In this document: positions 7,682 through 15,887 of the stretch, piece after piece
Layout: the number at the start of each line of letters is the position of its first letter
Position numbering within the stretch: the first letter of the stretch is position 1
Assembly (NCBI GenBank): GCA_900321255.1
Contig: ONVK01000018.1
Location: 1-36,003 of the forward strand
DNA from: an uncultured Lentisphaerota bacterium
GTDB taxonomy: Bacteria; Verrucomicrobiota; Kiritimatiellia; RFP12; UBA1067
Length of the DNA: 36,003 nucleotides
Reading direction: 5' to 3'
Position numbers and translations under genes: made by a program
The notes under the pieces: generated by a model
The model's database searches: none
The model's input: only the letters and a program-made list of their open reading frames with translations
Told to the model about the DNA's origin: nothing

Positions 7682-8374
7682 TCACTCCTTGCGGGGATCG
7701 ATGTACTTCGCGGCGCCCTCGAACTGGCCGTAGTGGCCCTTCGCCTTCTCCCACGCCTCGTTCGGGGAAAGGCCCTTCTTGATGAAATCGGTCATCTTGC
7801 CGAGCGAGACGAACTCGTAGCCGATCACCTCGCCGTCCTTGTTGAGGGCCATGCGCGTGCAGTAGCCCTCGGTCATCTCGAGATACCTGGGGCCTTTCGC
7901 CTTCGTCGCGTACATCGTGCCGACCATCGAGCGGAGACCCTTGCCGAGGTCCTCGAGACCGGCGCCGACGACGAGACCTCCGTCGGAGAACGCAGACTGC
8001 GTGCGGCCGTAGACGATCTGGAGGAACAGCTCGCGCATCGCCGTGTTGATCGCGTCGCACACGAGGTCGGTGTTGAGCGCCTCGAGAATCGTCTTGCCGA
8101 CGAGGATCTCGCTCGCCATCGCGGCGGAGTGGGTCATGCCCGAGCAGCCGATCGTCTCGACGAGAGCCTCCTCGATGATGCCGTTCTTGACGTTTAGCGA
8201 CAGCTTGCACGCGCCCTGCTGGGGAGCGCACCAGCCCACGCCGTGCGTGTAGCCGCTGATGTCCTTGATTTGCTTCGCCTGAACCCACTTACCCTCTTCC
8301 GGGATCGGGGCAGGACCGTGATTGCACCCCTTGGCCAACGGGCACTGGTGCTCAACCTCAGTCGAATAGATCAT
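7682..8374 (-). CDS. NifU/IscU-like iron-sulfur scaffold paired with GGGtGRT
   Basis: The 230-residue protein has the IscU/NifU-N-like fold signature, with a central ETIGCSGMTHSAAMASEILVG-type block split here around C77. Further cysteines are C11, C17, C49, C56 and C106. The N-terminal CPLAKGC motif (11-17) is extra to ordinary IscU. It is the first gene of a two-gene unit and probably supplies or holds an Fe-S cluster for the GGGtGRT protein. No IscS/SufS cysteine desulfurase is nearby, so a housekeeping ISC role is not supported. Start: the ATG at 8374 with GAAAGGT upstream. Confidence 0.88.
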   Translation of the reverse strand: MIYSTEVEHQCPLAKGCNHGPAPIPEEGKWVQAKQIKDISGYTHGVGWCAPQQGACKLSLNVKNGIIEEALVETIGCSGMTHSAAMASEILVGKTILEALNTDLVCDAINTAMRELFLQIVYGRTQSAFSDGGLVVGAGLEDLGKGLRSMVGTMYATKAKGPRYLEMTEGYCTRMALNKDGEVIGYEFVSLGKMTDFIKKGLSPNEAWEKAKGHYGQFEGAAKYIDPRKE

Positions 8375-8405
8375 GTTTTTTTACCTTTCGATGTAAAACG
8401 GCGGT

Positions 8406-8414
8406 ATTTTACCA
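8406..8414 (-). promoter_or_regulatory. Extended -10 promoter of the NifU-like unit
   Basis: The minus strand reads TGGTAAAAT, one mismatch from the window's TGGTATAAT consensus. The leader to the ATG is about 25 nt. Confidence 0.55.
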
Positions 8415-8471
8415 AAAACCGCCCCCGCCTTCAAGTGGCAGGGGCGCAATATCCCCAGTCGACGGCGTACA

Positions 8472-8507
8472 TAAAAGAAAACCGCCGCCAACTGGACGAT
8501 GGCGGCG
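8472..8507 (-). terminator. Rho-independent terminator after the 86-residue gene
   Basis: An 8-bp perfect stem (CGCCGCCA/TGGCGGCG, 9-nt loop) is followed on the minus strand by TTTTCTTTTA. It lies 28 bp after the stop of the small helical protein and closes the CsgG-like/86-residue unit. Confidence 0.85.
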
Positions 8508-8535
8508 ATTCTGTTGCCCGGCGTCCGCCGAGGCG

Positions 8536-8796
8536 TCACCGGATGACAATGCCGCGCAGCATGGACAGAACCCGCCCGATGGTCTCGGCGATCACCGCCG
8601 ACTCCCGCGGATCGATGATCCTGTCCTCAAGGAATTTTTCGAGCTTGGATCTGACAAGCGAGAACTCGCCCTTGGAATCGTGTTCCTCGATCCAGCGCTT
8701 GATGACGCGCGCCTCGTCGAAATCGACCCGGCCATCCTGCAGGATGCCCTTGGTCAGCAGCCAGAACTCCTCGCGCATCTCCTCCCTGGTAAGCAT
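8536..8796 (-). CDS. Small all-helical TerB/BRCT-linker-like protein
   Basis: The 86-residue protein is predicted all-helical and charged. Two similar units are visible: GILQDGRVDFDEARVIKRWIEEH and DRIIDPRESAVIAETIGRVL, each with a (G/R)xIxDxxEA-type turn. This resembles the TerB-like or EF-hand-like helical modules that sit beside BRCT domains (GILADG...EAKxLxxWL) in other proteins. GGAGAGGAG lies upstream and a strong terminator downstream, so it is a real gene. It follows the CsgG-like gene by 42 bp. Function is unknown; acidic residues in the turns could bind metal, but this is inference. Confidence 0.7.
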   Translation of the reverse strand: MLTREEMREEFWLLTKGILQDGRVDFDEARVIKRWIEEHDSKGEFSLVRSKLEKFLEDRIIDPRESAVIAETIGRVLSMLRGIVIR

Positions 8797-8838
8797 CGTT
8801 CCGTCTCCTCTCCTGTGTCGCGGACATCCAACCCGCGA

Positions 8839-9738
8839 TTACTTCGCGGGATGGACTCCCATGCCCTTTTCCGCGCCCTCGAGAGGCGTCGTGTAGCAGA
8901 TCTTCTCCTTGACCTCGGTCACGGTCACAGTGCCGATCTTCGTAAGCTCGCTGTCGAGCACCTCCCCGGTGTCCTCGTCAACGACTTCCTCGACCTTGCC
9001 GACGTCGAACTTCATGCCGACCTCGACGCCTTCGCGCGTCCCGCGGTTGATGATGAGCTTGTCGGCCTTGACGAGGGAGACCGAGCCCTCCCACGGAATC
9101 GAGTCGAGCTGGCCGACGAGGAACTCGAGCGCCTGGTTGCAGGCGTCCATCGCGGCCTTGCCCATGTTGTCCTTCATGAATCCGCCGATGTCGCCGGTGA
9201 GCCCGCCGAGCGCAGAGCCGTGGTAGCCGAGCGAGAGGCCCTTCTTGCCGCTCTTGCCGATGACGGACTTCGACGCCTTGACCTGGCCGGTCGCGGAGTC
9301 GACGAGGTAGATGGTGATGTTTATCTCGGCGGAGCCCGCGTCGCCGCCGAGCGTGATGCCCTTGAAGCCAAAGCCGCCGCCGCCGCCCTTCGTCTCCTGG
9401 ACGTGGGTGATCGCGCCCTTGACGAGCAGCTGCGCCGGCGTCATGCGGCCCATCTTCGGGGCCTTCTTGCCGCCAGCCGAGCGCCCCGAGGCCGCAAGAT
9501 CCTGCTCCTGCATCGCAGCGCCGCGCATGTCGGCCTCGCCGAGCACGATGAACTTGCCGCTCTGCACGAGCTGGTCGGTGAAGATCGTCCCCCAGGCGTC
9601 GCCGAGCTCCCACTGGCCGCGCCAGTTGGCCTTGTTCTCGAACTTGTTGACCATGATCGAGTAGCGGAGGTTGCCGCCGTCCGCGAATACCGCAGTCGCG
9701 GCGAGCGCCGCGAAGGCGAATGCTGTCAGCTTTTTCAT
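8839..9738 (-). CDS. Secreted CsgG/HfaB-like protein
   Basis: The 299-residue protein begins with a Sec signal peptide (MKKLTAFAFAALAATAVFA, likely cut after A19). No lipobox cysteine is present, unlike curli CsgG. The middle (about 40-215) follows the CsgG family: FTDQLVQSGKFIVLGEADM, a Gly-rich ITHVQETKGGGGG loop and an ABC-like INITIYLVDSATGQV strand pair. The C-terminal part (about 220-299) resembles the small FlgT-C-type beta domain (ADKLIINRGTREGVEVGMKF). It is probably periplasmic or outer-membrane associated. No curlin-like or adhesin substrate is encoded nearby, so a curli role is not supported. It has its own promoter and AAGGAG. Confidence 0.82.
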   Translation of the reverse strand: MKKLTAFAFAALAATAVFADGGNLRYSIMVNKFENKANWRGQWELGDAWGTIFTDQLVQSGKFIVLGEADMRGAAMQEQDLAASGRSAGGKKAPKMGRMTPAQLLVKGAITHVQETKGGGGGFGFKGITLGGDAGSAEINITIYLVDSATGQVKASKSVIGKSGKKGLSLGYHGSALGGLTGDIGGFMKDNMGKAAMDACNQALEFLVGQLDSIPWEGSVSLVKADKLIINRGTREGVEVGMKFDVGKVEEVVDEDTGEVLDSELTKIGTVTVTEVKEKICYTTPLEGAEKGMGVHPAK

Positions 9739-9783
9739 TTTTTCGTGTCTCCTTGTTTTGTCTCTGATTGACGAACTTGGACA

Positions 9784-9792
9784 ATTATACCA
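9784..9792 (-). promoter_or_regulatory. Extended -10 promoter of the CsgG-like gene
   Basis: TGGTATAAT on the minus strand, about 45 nt from the ATG at 9738. A GTGACA that could act as a weak -35 lies 16 bp upstream. It is the only box in the set where I see a -35-like hexamer. Confidence 0.65.
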
Positions 9793-9807
9793 GATTCCCG
9801 CGCGATG

Positions 9808-10986
9808 TCACGCGACGACCGCGCTTTTCTTCGCCTGCCTCTTCTTCCAGAGAAGGAAGATCGCGGCGCCGGCGACGAGCAGAAGGACTATGGCGAGGAC
9901 GGGTCGGTAGAATATCCACGCGATCGCGATCGTCACGAGCGAGCAGACGAGCGCGATCACGCCGGCCACGAGCCCGTTGCCGATTTCGACGATGTTGCCG
10001 AGGATCGGCAAGACGTCCGCAAGGACGGAGAGCGGCTTCAGGACCATCGAAAGGCCGAAGAACATGAGGAGGAATCCGCCGATTCGCACCAGCCACGTCA
10101 GCATCGCGTTCGCGTCGCGCGCGTCCTCGAACATCTCGGCCGCATCCTTGGTGCCATCGCAGAGAAGATCGACCTTCTTCTTCGTCTTCGCGAGATACCC
10201 GACGAACGTGTCGCCCCTCTGCTTCGCGACGAGCGAGATGCCGTGCGGCAGGATGACGGTGAACTTCACGCGCATGTCGCCGATGCGCGCCTGCGACGCG
10301 ACGTCGCGGTTGTTGAGCGCGTTGTCGCGCGTCTGCTTGTTGGGGACGTAGATCACGGAGCCCTGGCGCTGGGCACGCTCGACCCTGCACACGAAGTCGG
10401 TCGGGAACGCGTACGCCTGTTCGGAGCCGATGCGCCCGACCTGGCGCTCGTTCAGGCGGAACGCGCCGAACGTCACATTCGCCGCGCGCTTCTCTTCGGA
10501 CGGAAACTCGATGAAGCCCGGGTTGTCGTGGCCCTGCTCCTTGAAGCCGCTCGAATCGACGGCGCTATCGAGCCACTCCTGGGTGTAGGTATAGGTGGTT
10601 GTCTTGGTGACGCTGCCGCCGAGGTTCTTCTTCTCCTCGGTCTTGGAGTGCTCGACCCACTGGAGCATCTCGGTCGTGCGCTTCAGGGCGATCGCCATCG
10701 TGGAGACTCCGAACTGGTCGTCGGAAAGGACGTCCTGCGTCGTCGCGAGGCCGGTCATGTGGACAAGCTGCCCCTCCATCTCGGGATCGACCTTCTCTAT
10801 CGACTCGACGGGCACGCACGCGCCCTCTCCCTCGTCGAGCGCCTTCGCCGTCTTCACGCTGTTGCCCTCGTTCCAGAAGAGCACAGGGAAGCCGAGCAGA
10901 AAGAGCACGATGCCGGCCAAGACGCCCTTTACGGAGCTTCCCAGCCTCGAACCCCACGAAACCTTCGTCGTTTCAGTAACCGCCAT
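9808..10986 (-). CDS. TMEM43 family membrane protein
   Basis: The 392-residue protein matches the TMEM43 family: one N-terminal membrane segment (about 18-37), then FWNEGNSVKTAKALDEG, LVHMTG, FGVSTMAIALKR and QWVEHSK, and three or four C-terminal membrane segments after WLVRIGGFLLMFFGLSM. In eukaryotes this family is a nuclear-envelope protein (LUMA); bacterial members are common but uncharacterised. The large region between the membrane segments is likely periplasmic. It is monocistronic or followed by the CsgG-like gene, which has its own promoter. The leader (GGAAACAAGACAGAACAAGG) resembles that of the CsgG-like gene, suggesting shared ancestry or control. Confidence 0.85.
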   Translation of the reverse strand: MAVTETTKVSWGSRLGSSVKGVLAGIVLFLLGFPVLFWNEGNSVKTAKALDEGEGACVPVESIEKVDPEMEGQLVHMTGLATTQDVLSDDQFGVSTMAIALKRTTEMLQWVEHSKTEEKKNLGGSVTKTTTYTYTQEWLDSAVDSSGFKEQGHDNPGFIEFPSEEKRAANVTFGAFRLNERQVGRIGSEQAYAFPTDFVCRVERAQRQGSVIYVPNKQTRDNALNNRDVASQARIGDMRVKFTVILPHGISLVAKQRGDTFVGYLAKTKKKVDLLCDGTKDAAEMFEDARDANAMLTWLVRIGGFLLMFFGLSMVLKPLSVLADVLPILGNIVEIGNGLVAGVIALVCSLVTIAIAWIFYRPVLAIVLLLVAGAAIFLLWKKRQAKKSAVVA

Positions 10987-11018
10987 TTCTTGTCTCCTTG
11001 TTCTGTCTTGTTTCCGAC

Positions 11019-11027
11019 ATTATACCA
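11019..11027 (-). promoter_or_regulatory. Extended -10 promoter of the TMEM43 gene
   Basis: TGGTATAAT on the minus strand, about 32 nt from the ATG at 10986, with AAGGAGAC before the start. It sits directly after the thioesterase stop codon. Confidence 0.7.
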
Positions 11028-11031
11028 AAAA

Positions 11032-11463
11032 TCACGCGCCACGACGCAGACTGTCTGCCTGCCGGCCCAGCTTGAAGCCGGTTCCGACGAACTGCGCGAC
11101 CTCGCGCCCGGTGTCGTCAACCACGTCGACGTTCACGACGCACGAGCTGCGGCCGTCCTTCCTGTAGCGTGCCGTGGCCATCAGCCGCCCTCCCTTGGCC
11201 TGCGAGAGGTAGTTGACGCTGACCTGCTGGGCCACCGTAAGCCTTTCGCGGTCGTTCGTGAGCGCGGCGAAGGCGAAGTCGGCGAGCGTGAAGATCGCCC
11301 CTCCCATCACTCCGCCGAAGGCGTTTTTGTGGCGCTCGCCCAGCGTCATGCTCGTCACGGCATGCGCCTCGTCAATCTCGTCGAGCGTCATTCCGTTCTC
11401 GGTGGCGAACTTGTCGCAGGAGAAATACTCCCTCGCCTCCTCAAGTGTGCTGAATCTTCCCAT
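11032..11463 (-). CDS. Hotdog-fold thioesterase, PaaI/YdiI type
   Basis: The 143-residue single-domain protein has the PaaI-type hotdog core: NAFGGVMGGAIFTLADFAFAALTN (about 47-70), VNYLSQAKGGRLMATARYRKDGRS and a final strand with FVGTGFKL. Such enzymes hydrolyse acyl- or aryl-CoA thioesters; the exact substrate cannot be read. An acyl-CoA ligase is encoded 5 kb away, but in a separate unit. It follows the broken ABC-F gene by 37 bp, has AAAGGAGC before its ATG, and shows no promoter box of its own, so it probably relies on the ABC-F promoter. Confidence 0.86.
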   Translation of the reverse strand: MGRFSTLEEAREYFSCDKFATENGMTLDEIDEAHAVTSMTLGERHKNAFGGVMGGAIFTLADFAFAALTNDRERLTVAQQVSVNYLSQAKGGRLMATARYRKDGRSSCVVNVDVVDDTGREVAQFVGTGFKLGRQADSLRRGA

Positions 11464-11500
11464 GCCAGTGCTCCTTTGCGGCCTTTAGATCCCAGACCCG

Positions 11501-13035
11501 TCATTTGCGGCGCGCAAGCGCCTCGTGGTACTCGGAGTAGCTTCCCTCGAACCAGGTCGTCTTCCCCTTCCCCTCGAACGCGAGGATGTGCGTCGCGATT
11601 CTGTCGAGGAACCAGCGGTCGTGCGAGACCACCATCACGCAGCCGCCGAAGTCCTGAAGGCCCTCTTCCAAGGAGCGAAGAGTCGCGACATCGAGGTCGT
11701 TCGTCGGTTCGTCGAGGAGAAGGAGGTTGCCGCCAGATGTGAGGAGTTTCGCGAGGTGTACGCGGTTTCTTTCGCCGCCTGAGAGGACGCCGACTTTCTT
11801 CTGCTGCTCAACTCTCCGCCGCCCGTAATCGCCTCGTAGACCGTCTCGTCGGCCTTGAGCTCGCTCCTCGTCTGGTCGACGTAGGAGAGCTTCACCGTGT
11901 CGCCGACCTTGAAAGTGCCGGAGACCGGCTTGAGCTGCCCCGTGATGAGCTTGAAGAGCGTCGTCTTCCCCGCGCCGTTCGCGCCGATGACGCCGACTAT
12001 GCCGCCGCGCGGAAGGTCGAAGTTGAGGTCCTCGTAGAGCACCTGGTCGCCGAACGCCATCTTGACGTGCTCCGCGCGGACGACGAGGTCGCCGAGCCGC
12101 GGCCCCGGCGGGATGCGGATGACGAGATCGTCCTCGCGCGTCGAAACCTCCTGCTTCTGCAGCTCCTCGTAGCGCTCGACGCGGGCCTTGGCCTTCGCGT
12201 GGCGCCCCGAGGGGTTCGTCTGTATCCACTTGAGCTCGTTCTCGAGCAGCTTCTGCCTGGACTTCTCTACCTTCGCCTCGCGCGCGAGCATCGCCTCCTT
12301 CTGCTTCAGCCACTCCTCGTAGTTGCCCTTGTAGGGGTAGCAGATGCCGTGGTCGAGCTCGAGGATCCACTCGGTGACGTCGGAGAGGAAGTAGCGGTCG
12401 TGCGTCACGACGATGAGCGTCCCCCTGAACTCCTTCAGGTACGCCTCGAGGCGGAAAGTCGTCTCCGCGTCGAGGTGGTTCGTCGGCTCGTCGAGGAGAA
12501 GGACGTCGGGGTTCGAGAGGAGAAGCCGCGCGATCGCGACGCGGCGGCGCTCGCCGCCCGAGAGGACGCCGACCTGCTTCGACCCGTCTGGGCAGCCGAG
12601 GTCGGCCATGCGGCGCTCCACGAGGTTCTCGAGGTTCCAGTAGTCGTTCGCGTCGATGATCGCCTGGAGCCGCTCCATTTCCGCGGCGGCCTTGGGGTCG
12701 TCGAGCTCGCAGCAGAGGTCCTCGTAGCGAGTCACCATGGCCTGCGCGTCCGCAACGCCCTCCATAACCGTTTCGAGGACGGTCTTCGAGTCGTCGAGCT
12801 CCGGCTCCTGCGGGAGATAGCCGACCTTCGTCCCCTTCGCGACCTGCACCGTGCCCATGAGGTCGGTGTCGAGACCCGCGAGGATCTTGAGGAGAGACGA
12901 CTTGCCCGCGCCGTTCGCGCCGATGACGCCGATGTGCGCGCCGTAGAAGAACGAGAGGTTGACGTCCTTCAGGATCGTCTTCGCGCCGACCTGCTTCGTG
13001 ACATCGATCAAGCTGAACTGGTATTCGCCTGCCAT
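11501..13035 (-). pseudogene. ettA: EttA-type ABC-F ATPase broken by a frameshifting deletion
   Basis: ABC-F proteins carry two ATPase domains and act on the ribosome; EttA gates the first peptide bond according to energy state. The N-terminal frame (13035 to about 11810) has [36 protein letters not shown], the EttA-type arm and PtIM linker, and a second Walker [10 protein letters not shown], ending in EAITGG. The second signature ([15 protein letters not shown]) and [12 protein letters not shown] lie in another frame down to 11501. Compared with EttA, about 26 residues should separate ITGG from QQKK, but only 11 nt are present. The loss of about 67 nt also shifts frame. It could be a real lesion or an assembly error in a Gly-rich stretch. 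Confidence 0.85.
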
Positions 13036-13072
13036 AAAAAGTCGAAAGGTTGAAGGGTTGAGGGGTTGATGG
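13036..13072 (-). repeat. CAACCCTTCAACC-type repeat in the ABC-F leader
   Basis: The plus strand reads four imperfect copies of GGTTGA(A/G)GG in a row. On the coding strand the leader is therefore pyrimidine-rich (CAACC.TCAACC) and has no Shine-Dalgarno before the ATG. Confidence 0.55.
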
Positions 13073-13101
13073 TTGCCGGAGTTCGTGGTGCTTGAATGTT
13101 T

Positions 13102-13110
13102 ATTATACCA
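13102..13110 (-). promoter_or_regulatory. Extended -10 promoter of the ABC-F unit
   Basis: TGGTATAAT on the minus strand, with a leader of about 60 nt that contains the CAACC repeats. Confidence 0.65.
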
Positions 13111-13172
13111 TTTTATCCTGCTTTCGTGGGATTGCGGACGACGGACGGAATGCGCGGGCGGCGAAACGGGAT

Positions 13173-13826
13173 CTACATGACGTACCACAGCATGCAGAAG
13201 AAGTGGCAGATCGTTCCAGCGAGGACGAACAGGTGCCACACCATGTGCGAGTAGGGAAGCGACTTCCAGAGGTAGAACAAGCAGCCGAGCGTGTAGAGCC
13301 CGCCGCCGAGCGTCAGCCACATCGTGCCGAGGCCCTGCAGCGACCTGATGAGCGGCACGATGGCGACGATCGCGACCCAGCCCATGACGACGTAGGCGAC
13401 CGTCGACACGAACCTGAACTTCCCGGTCGTCCTTATCTTGAAGAGGATGCCCGCGAGCGTCCCTCCCCACTCGATGCCGAAGATCGTCCACGCGAGCGCG
13501 GCGTGGCCGGGGCGGAGGGTGACGAGGCAGAACGGCGTGTAGGTGCCGGCGATGAGGAAGTATATCGCCATGTGGTCCATGACGTGGAGGACGCGCTTCG
13601 CGGGGAGATGCGTCACCGTATGGTACGCCGACGATATCGCGTAGAGGAGAATCATCGAGAACCCGAAGATGGCCCCGGACGTCGTCTTCCAGGCGACGTC
13701 GACGCCGCTCGTCGCGCCCTTCCAGACGAGAAGCGCGAGCATCGCCGCGCCGAGATGGGAGCCGACGACGTGCGTGACGGCGTTCGCGACCTCCTCCCCG
13801 GACGTATATGATCTTTCCTTCCTCAT
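13173..13826 (-). CDS. Hemolysin III / PAQR family membrane protein
   Basis: The 217-residue protein has seven predicted membrane helices and the family's conserved residues: EEVANAVTHVVGS at the N-terminus, SSAYHTVTH, a DHMAIYFLIAGTYTPF core, and a final HMVWHLFVLAGTICHFF with the histidines that bind zinc in the PAQR fold. It belongs to the YqfA/TrhA group, linked to membrane fluidity or energetics in other bacteria; cytolysis should not be assumed from the name. It is transcribed divergently from ftsH. A TGGTAAATT box lies 12 nt from the ATG, and there is no ribosome binding site. Confidence 0.92.
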   Translation of the reverse strand: MRKERSYTSGEEVANAVTHVVGSHLGAAMLALLVWKGATSGVDVAWKTTSGAIFGFSMILLYAISSAYHTVTHLPAKRVLHVMDHMAIYFLIAGTYTPFCLVTLRPGHAALAWTIFGIEWGGTLAGILFKIRTTGKFRFVSTVAYVVMGWVAIVAIVPLIRSLQGLGTMWLTLGGGLYTLGCLFYLWKSLPYSHMVWHLFVLAGTICHFFCMLWYVM

Positions 13827-13838
13827 TTCGCGGCGCAG

Positions 13839-13847
13839 AATTTACCA
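13839..13847 (-). promoter_or_regulatory. Putative near-leaderless promoter of the hemolysin III gene
   Basis: The minus strand reads TGGTAAATT, two mismatches from the window consensus, only 12 nt before the ATG at 13826. Transcription would start about 5 nt upstream of the start codon. Confidence 0.45.
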
Positions 13848-13875
13848 AAAAAACACCCAACAAGTCAACGGGATT

Positions 13876-13884
13876 TGGTATAAT
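13876..13884 (+). promoter_or_regulatory. Leaderless promoter of the ftsH operon
   Basis: TGGTATAAT is followed by only 8 nt (CTGCGTAT) before the ftsH ATG at 13893. A start site 6-8 nt after the box falls on or next to the A of the ATG. There is no room for a Shine-Dalgarno. The box lies 28 bp from the divergent box of the hemolysin III gene. Confidence 0.7.
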
Positions 13885-13892
13885 CTGCGTAT

Positions 13893-15887
13893 ATGTCCAA
13901 CGAGTCCAAGAAACCCGCCGCCAGGCCGGACGGGAATAGAACCGGCGCAATGCGATCCTGGATCATAATCGCGACCGTCGTGGCGCTCTTCTTCGCCTTC
14001 TACAAGACGAATCCGGGCGAGCAGGCGGTGCGCGAGCTGACGCAGATCGAGTTCTACAAGGCGCTCGACGAGGGGAAGCTCGTCGAGCCCGTCGTCAGGT
14101 TCATCGACCGCGACGAAGGCGAGACCTATCTCACCGGCGAGATGGAGACCGACCAAGTCGACAAGGACGGCAAGCCCCTCGCCGACAAGAACGGAGACCC
14201 CGTGCGCGTCAGGTACCGCGTGCCCCTCGTCCCGGGCGAGAACGAGCCCCTGATGGAGAACCTCTTCTCCCAGCAGATACCGGTCAAGGTCAAGGAGCGC
14301 AGAAGCCCCCTCTCGCCGCTCGTGATGAACATACTCTTCTTCGGCGGGATGATGTTCCTCTTCTACTGGCTCTTCTACCGCAAGATGGGCGGCGACGGCG
14401 GGATGTTCGGCTTCGGCAAGTCGCGCGCGAAGCTCCTCGACGGCAAGGCGGAGAAGGCAAAGGTCACCTTCTCCGACGTCGCCGGCATCGACGAGGCGAA
14501 GGAGGAGGTCCAGGAGATCGTGTCGTTCCTGAAGGAGCCGGCTGCGTTCCGCAAGCTCGGCGGCCGCATACCCAAGGGCGTCCTCCTCGTGGGCCCGCCC
14601 GGAACGGGCAAGACGCTCCTCGCCAAGGCGATCGCGGGCGAGGCCCAGGTGCCCTTCTTCGCGATTTCGGGCAGCGACTTCGAGGAGATGTTCGTCGGCG
14701 TCGGCGCGAGCCGCATGCGCGACATGTTCGCGGAGGCGAAGAAGAAGGCGCCGTGCATCATCTTCATCGACGAGATCGACTCCATCGGCATGAAGCGCAC
14801 CGGAGCCGGCGCGCTCGGCGCGAGCCGCTACAACGAGCAGACGCTCAACACGATGCTCGTCGAGATGGACGGCTTCTCGCCGAACGAGGGCGTCATAGTC
14901 ATCGCGGCGACCAACCGCCCCGACACCCTCGACGCCGCGCTTCTCCGCCCCGGGCGCTTCGACCGCCAGGTGATGATCGACCTCCCGACGCTGAAGGGAC
15001 GCGAGGACATCCTCGCCCTCCACGGGAAGAAGATCAAGTTCGGGCCCGACGCCGACCTCTCGCGCATCGCGCGCGGCACGCCCGGCTTCTCGGGGGCCGA
15101 CCTCGCGAACCTCCTCAACGAGGCCGCGCTCATGTCTGTCAGGAAGAAGCTCGACGGCGTCGACATGGAGACGCTCGAGGAGGCGCGCGACAAGGTGCTC
15201 TGGGGGCGCGAGCGCAAGAGCGCCGGCTACTCGCAGAAGGACCGCGAAATCACCGCCTGGCACGAGGCGGGGCACGCGATACTCCAGCTCCTCGCGAAGA
15301 ACGCGGATCCCCTCCACAAGGTGACGATCATCCCGCGCGGGCGGGCGCTGGGCGTCACGATGTCGCTCCCCGAACGCGACGTCCTGGGGCGCACGAAGAG
15401 CCACTTCCTCGACGAGCTCGTCATCTGCTGCGGCGGACGGATCGCCGAGAAGATGTTCACCAACGAGATATCGACCGGCGCCGCGCAGGACATCGCGATG
15501 GCGACCGACATCGCGCGCAAGATGGTCTGCACGTACGGGATGAGCGAGCGCTTCGGCTTCCAGGCGTTCAACGAGCAGAGTCCCTACGCCATCGCGGAGT
15601 CGATGCCGCCCGCCTTCAGCGAGGAGACGTCGCGCGCCATCGACGCGGAGGTCTCGAAGCTCATCGCCGACGCGTACGCGCGCGCCGAGCGCGAGATCGC
15701 GGAGAACAGGGACAAGGTCGAGCTTCTCGCGAAGACGCTCCTGGAACGCGAGACCATGGACGGGCGCGACGTCGCGAGGCTCGTCGGCATCGAGATGAAG
15801 GAGCCCGAGAGGGAAGAGGCGAAGCCGGCGGACGAGGCCAAGCCGGGCGAAGCGCAGCCCGGGGAACCCAGGACGGAGGTGCTGTGA
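13893..15887 (+). CDS. ftsH: FtsH, membrane AAA+ zinc protease
   Basis: FtsH is the membrane-anchored ATP-dependent protease that degrades membrane and regulatory proteins. The 664-residue chain has membrane segments at about 21-38 and 142-161 with a periplasmic domain between. The AAA+ module shows GPPGTGKT (234-241), Walker B IIFIDE (289-294), the pore loop MFVG and an SRH with [18 protein letters not shown]. The zinc motif HEAGH is at 457-461, with the third ligand region further on. The C-terminus is a disordered E/K/P-rich tail. It is the first gene of an eight-gene operon, has no ribosome binding site and is probably leaderless. The stop overlaps cdaA as GTGA. Confidence 0.97.
   Translation: MSNESKKPAARPDGNRTGAMRSWIIIATVVALFFAFYKTNPGEQAVRELTQIEFYKALDEGKLVEPVVRFIDRDEGETYLTGEMETDQVDKDGKPLADKNGDPVRVRYRVPLVPGENEPLMENLFSQQIPVKVKERRSPLSPLVMNILFFGGMMFLFYWLFYRKMGGDGGMFGFGKSRAKLLDGKAEKAKVTFSDVAGIDEAKEEVQEIVSFLKEPAAFRKLGGRIPKGVLLVGPPGTGKTLLAKAIAGEAQVPFFAISGSDFEEMFVGVGASRMRDMFAEAKKKAPCIIFIDEIDSIGMKRTGAGALGASRYNEQTLNTMLVEMDGFSPNEGVIVIAATNRPDTLDAALLRPGRFDRQVMIDLPTLKGREDILALHGKKIKFGPDADLSRIARGTPGFSGADLANLLNEAALMSVRKKLDGVDMETLEEARDKVLWGRERKSAGYSQKDREITAWHEAGHAILQLLAKNADPLHKVTIIPRGRALGVTMSLPERDVLGRTKSHFLDELVICCGGRIAEKMFTNEISTGAAQDIAMATDIARKMVCTYGMSERFGFQAFNEQSPYAIAESMPPAFSEETSRAIDAEVSKLIADAYARAEREIAENRDKVELLAKTLLERETMDGRDVARLVGIEMKEPEREEAKPADEAKPGEAQPGEPRTEVL

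Noticed and set aside
13842-15404. 520-residue frame antisense to ftsH
   Set aside because: High-GC codon bias keeps the opposite strand open. The sense frame is an intact FtsH with all motifs.
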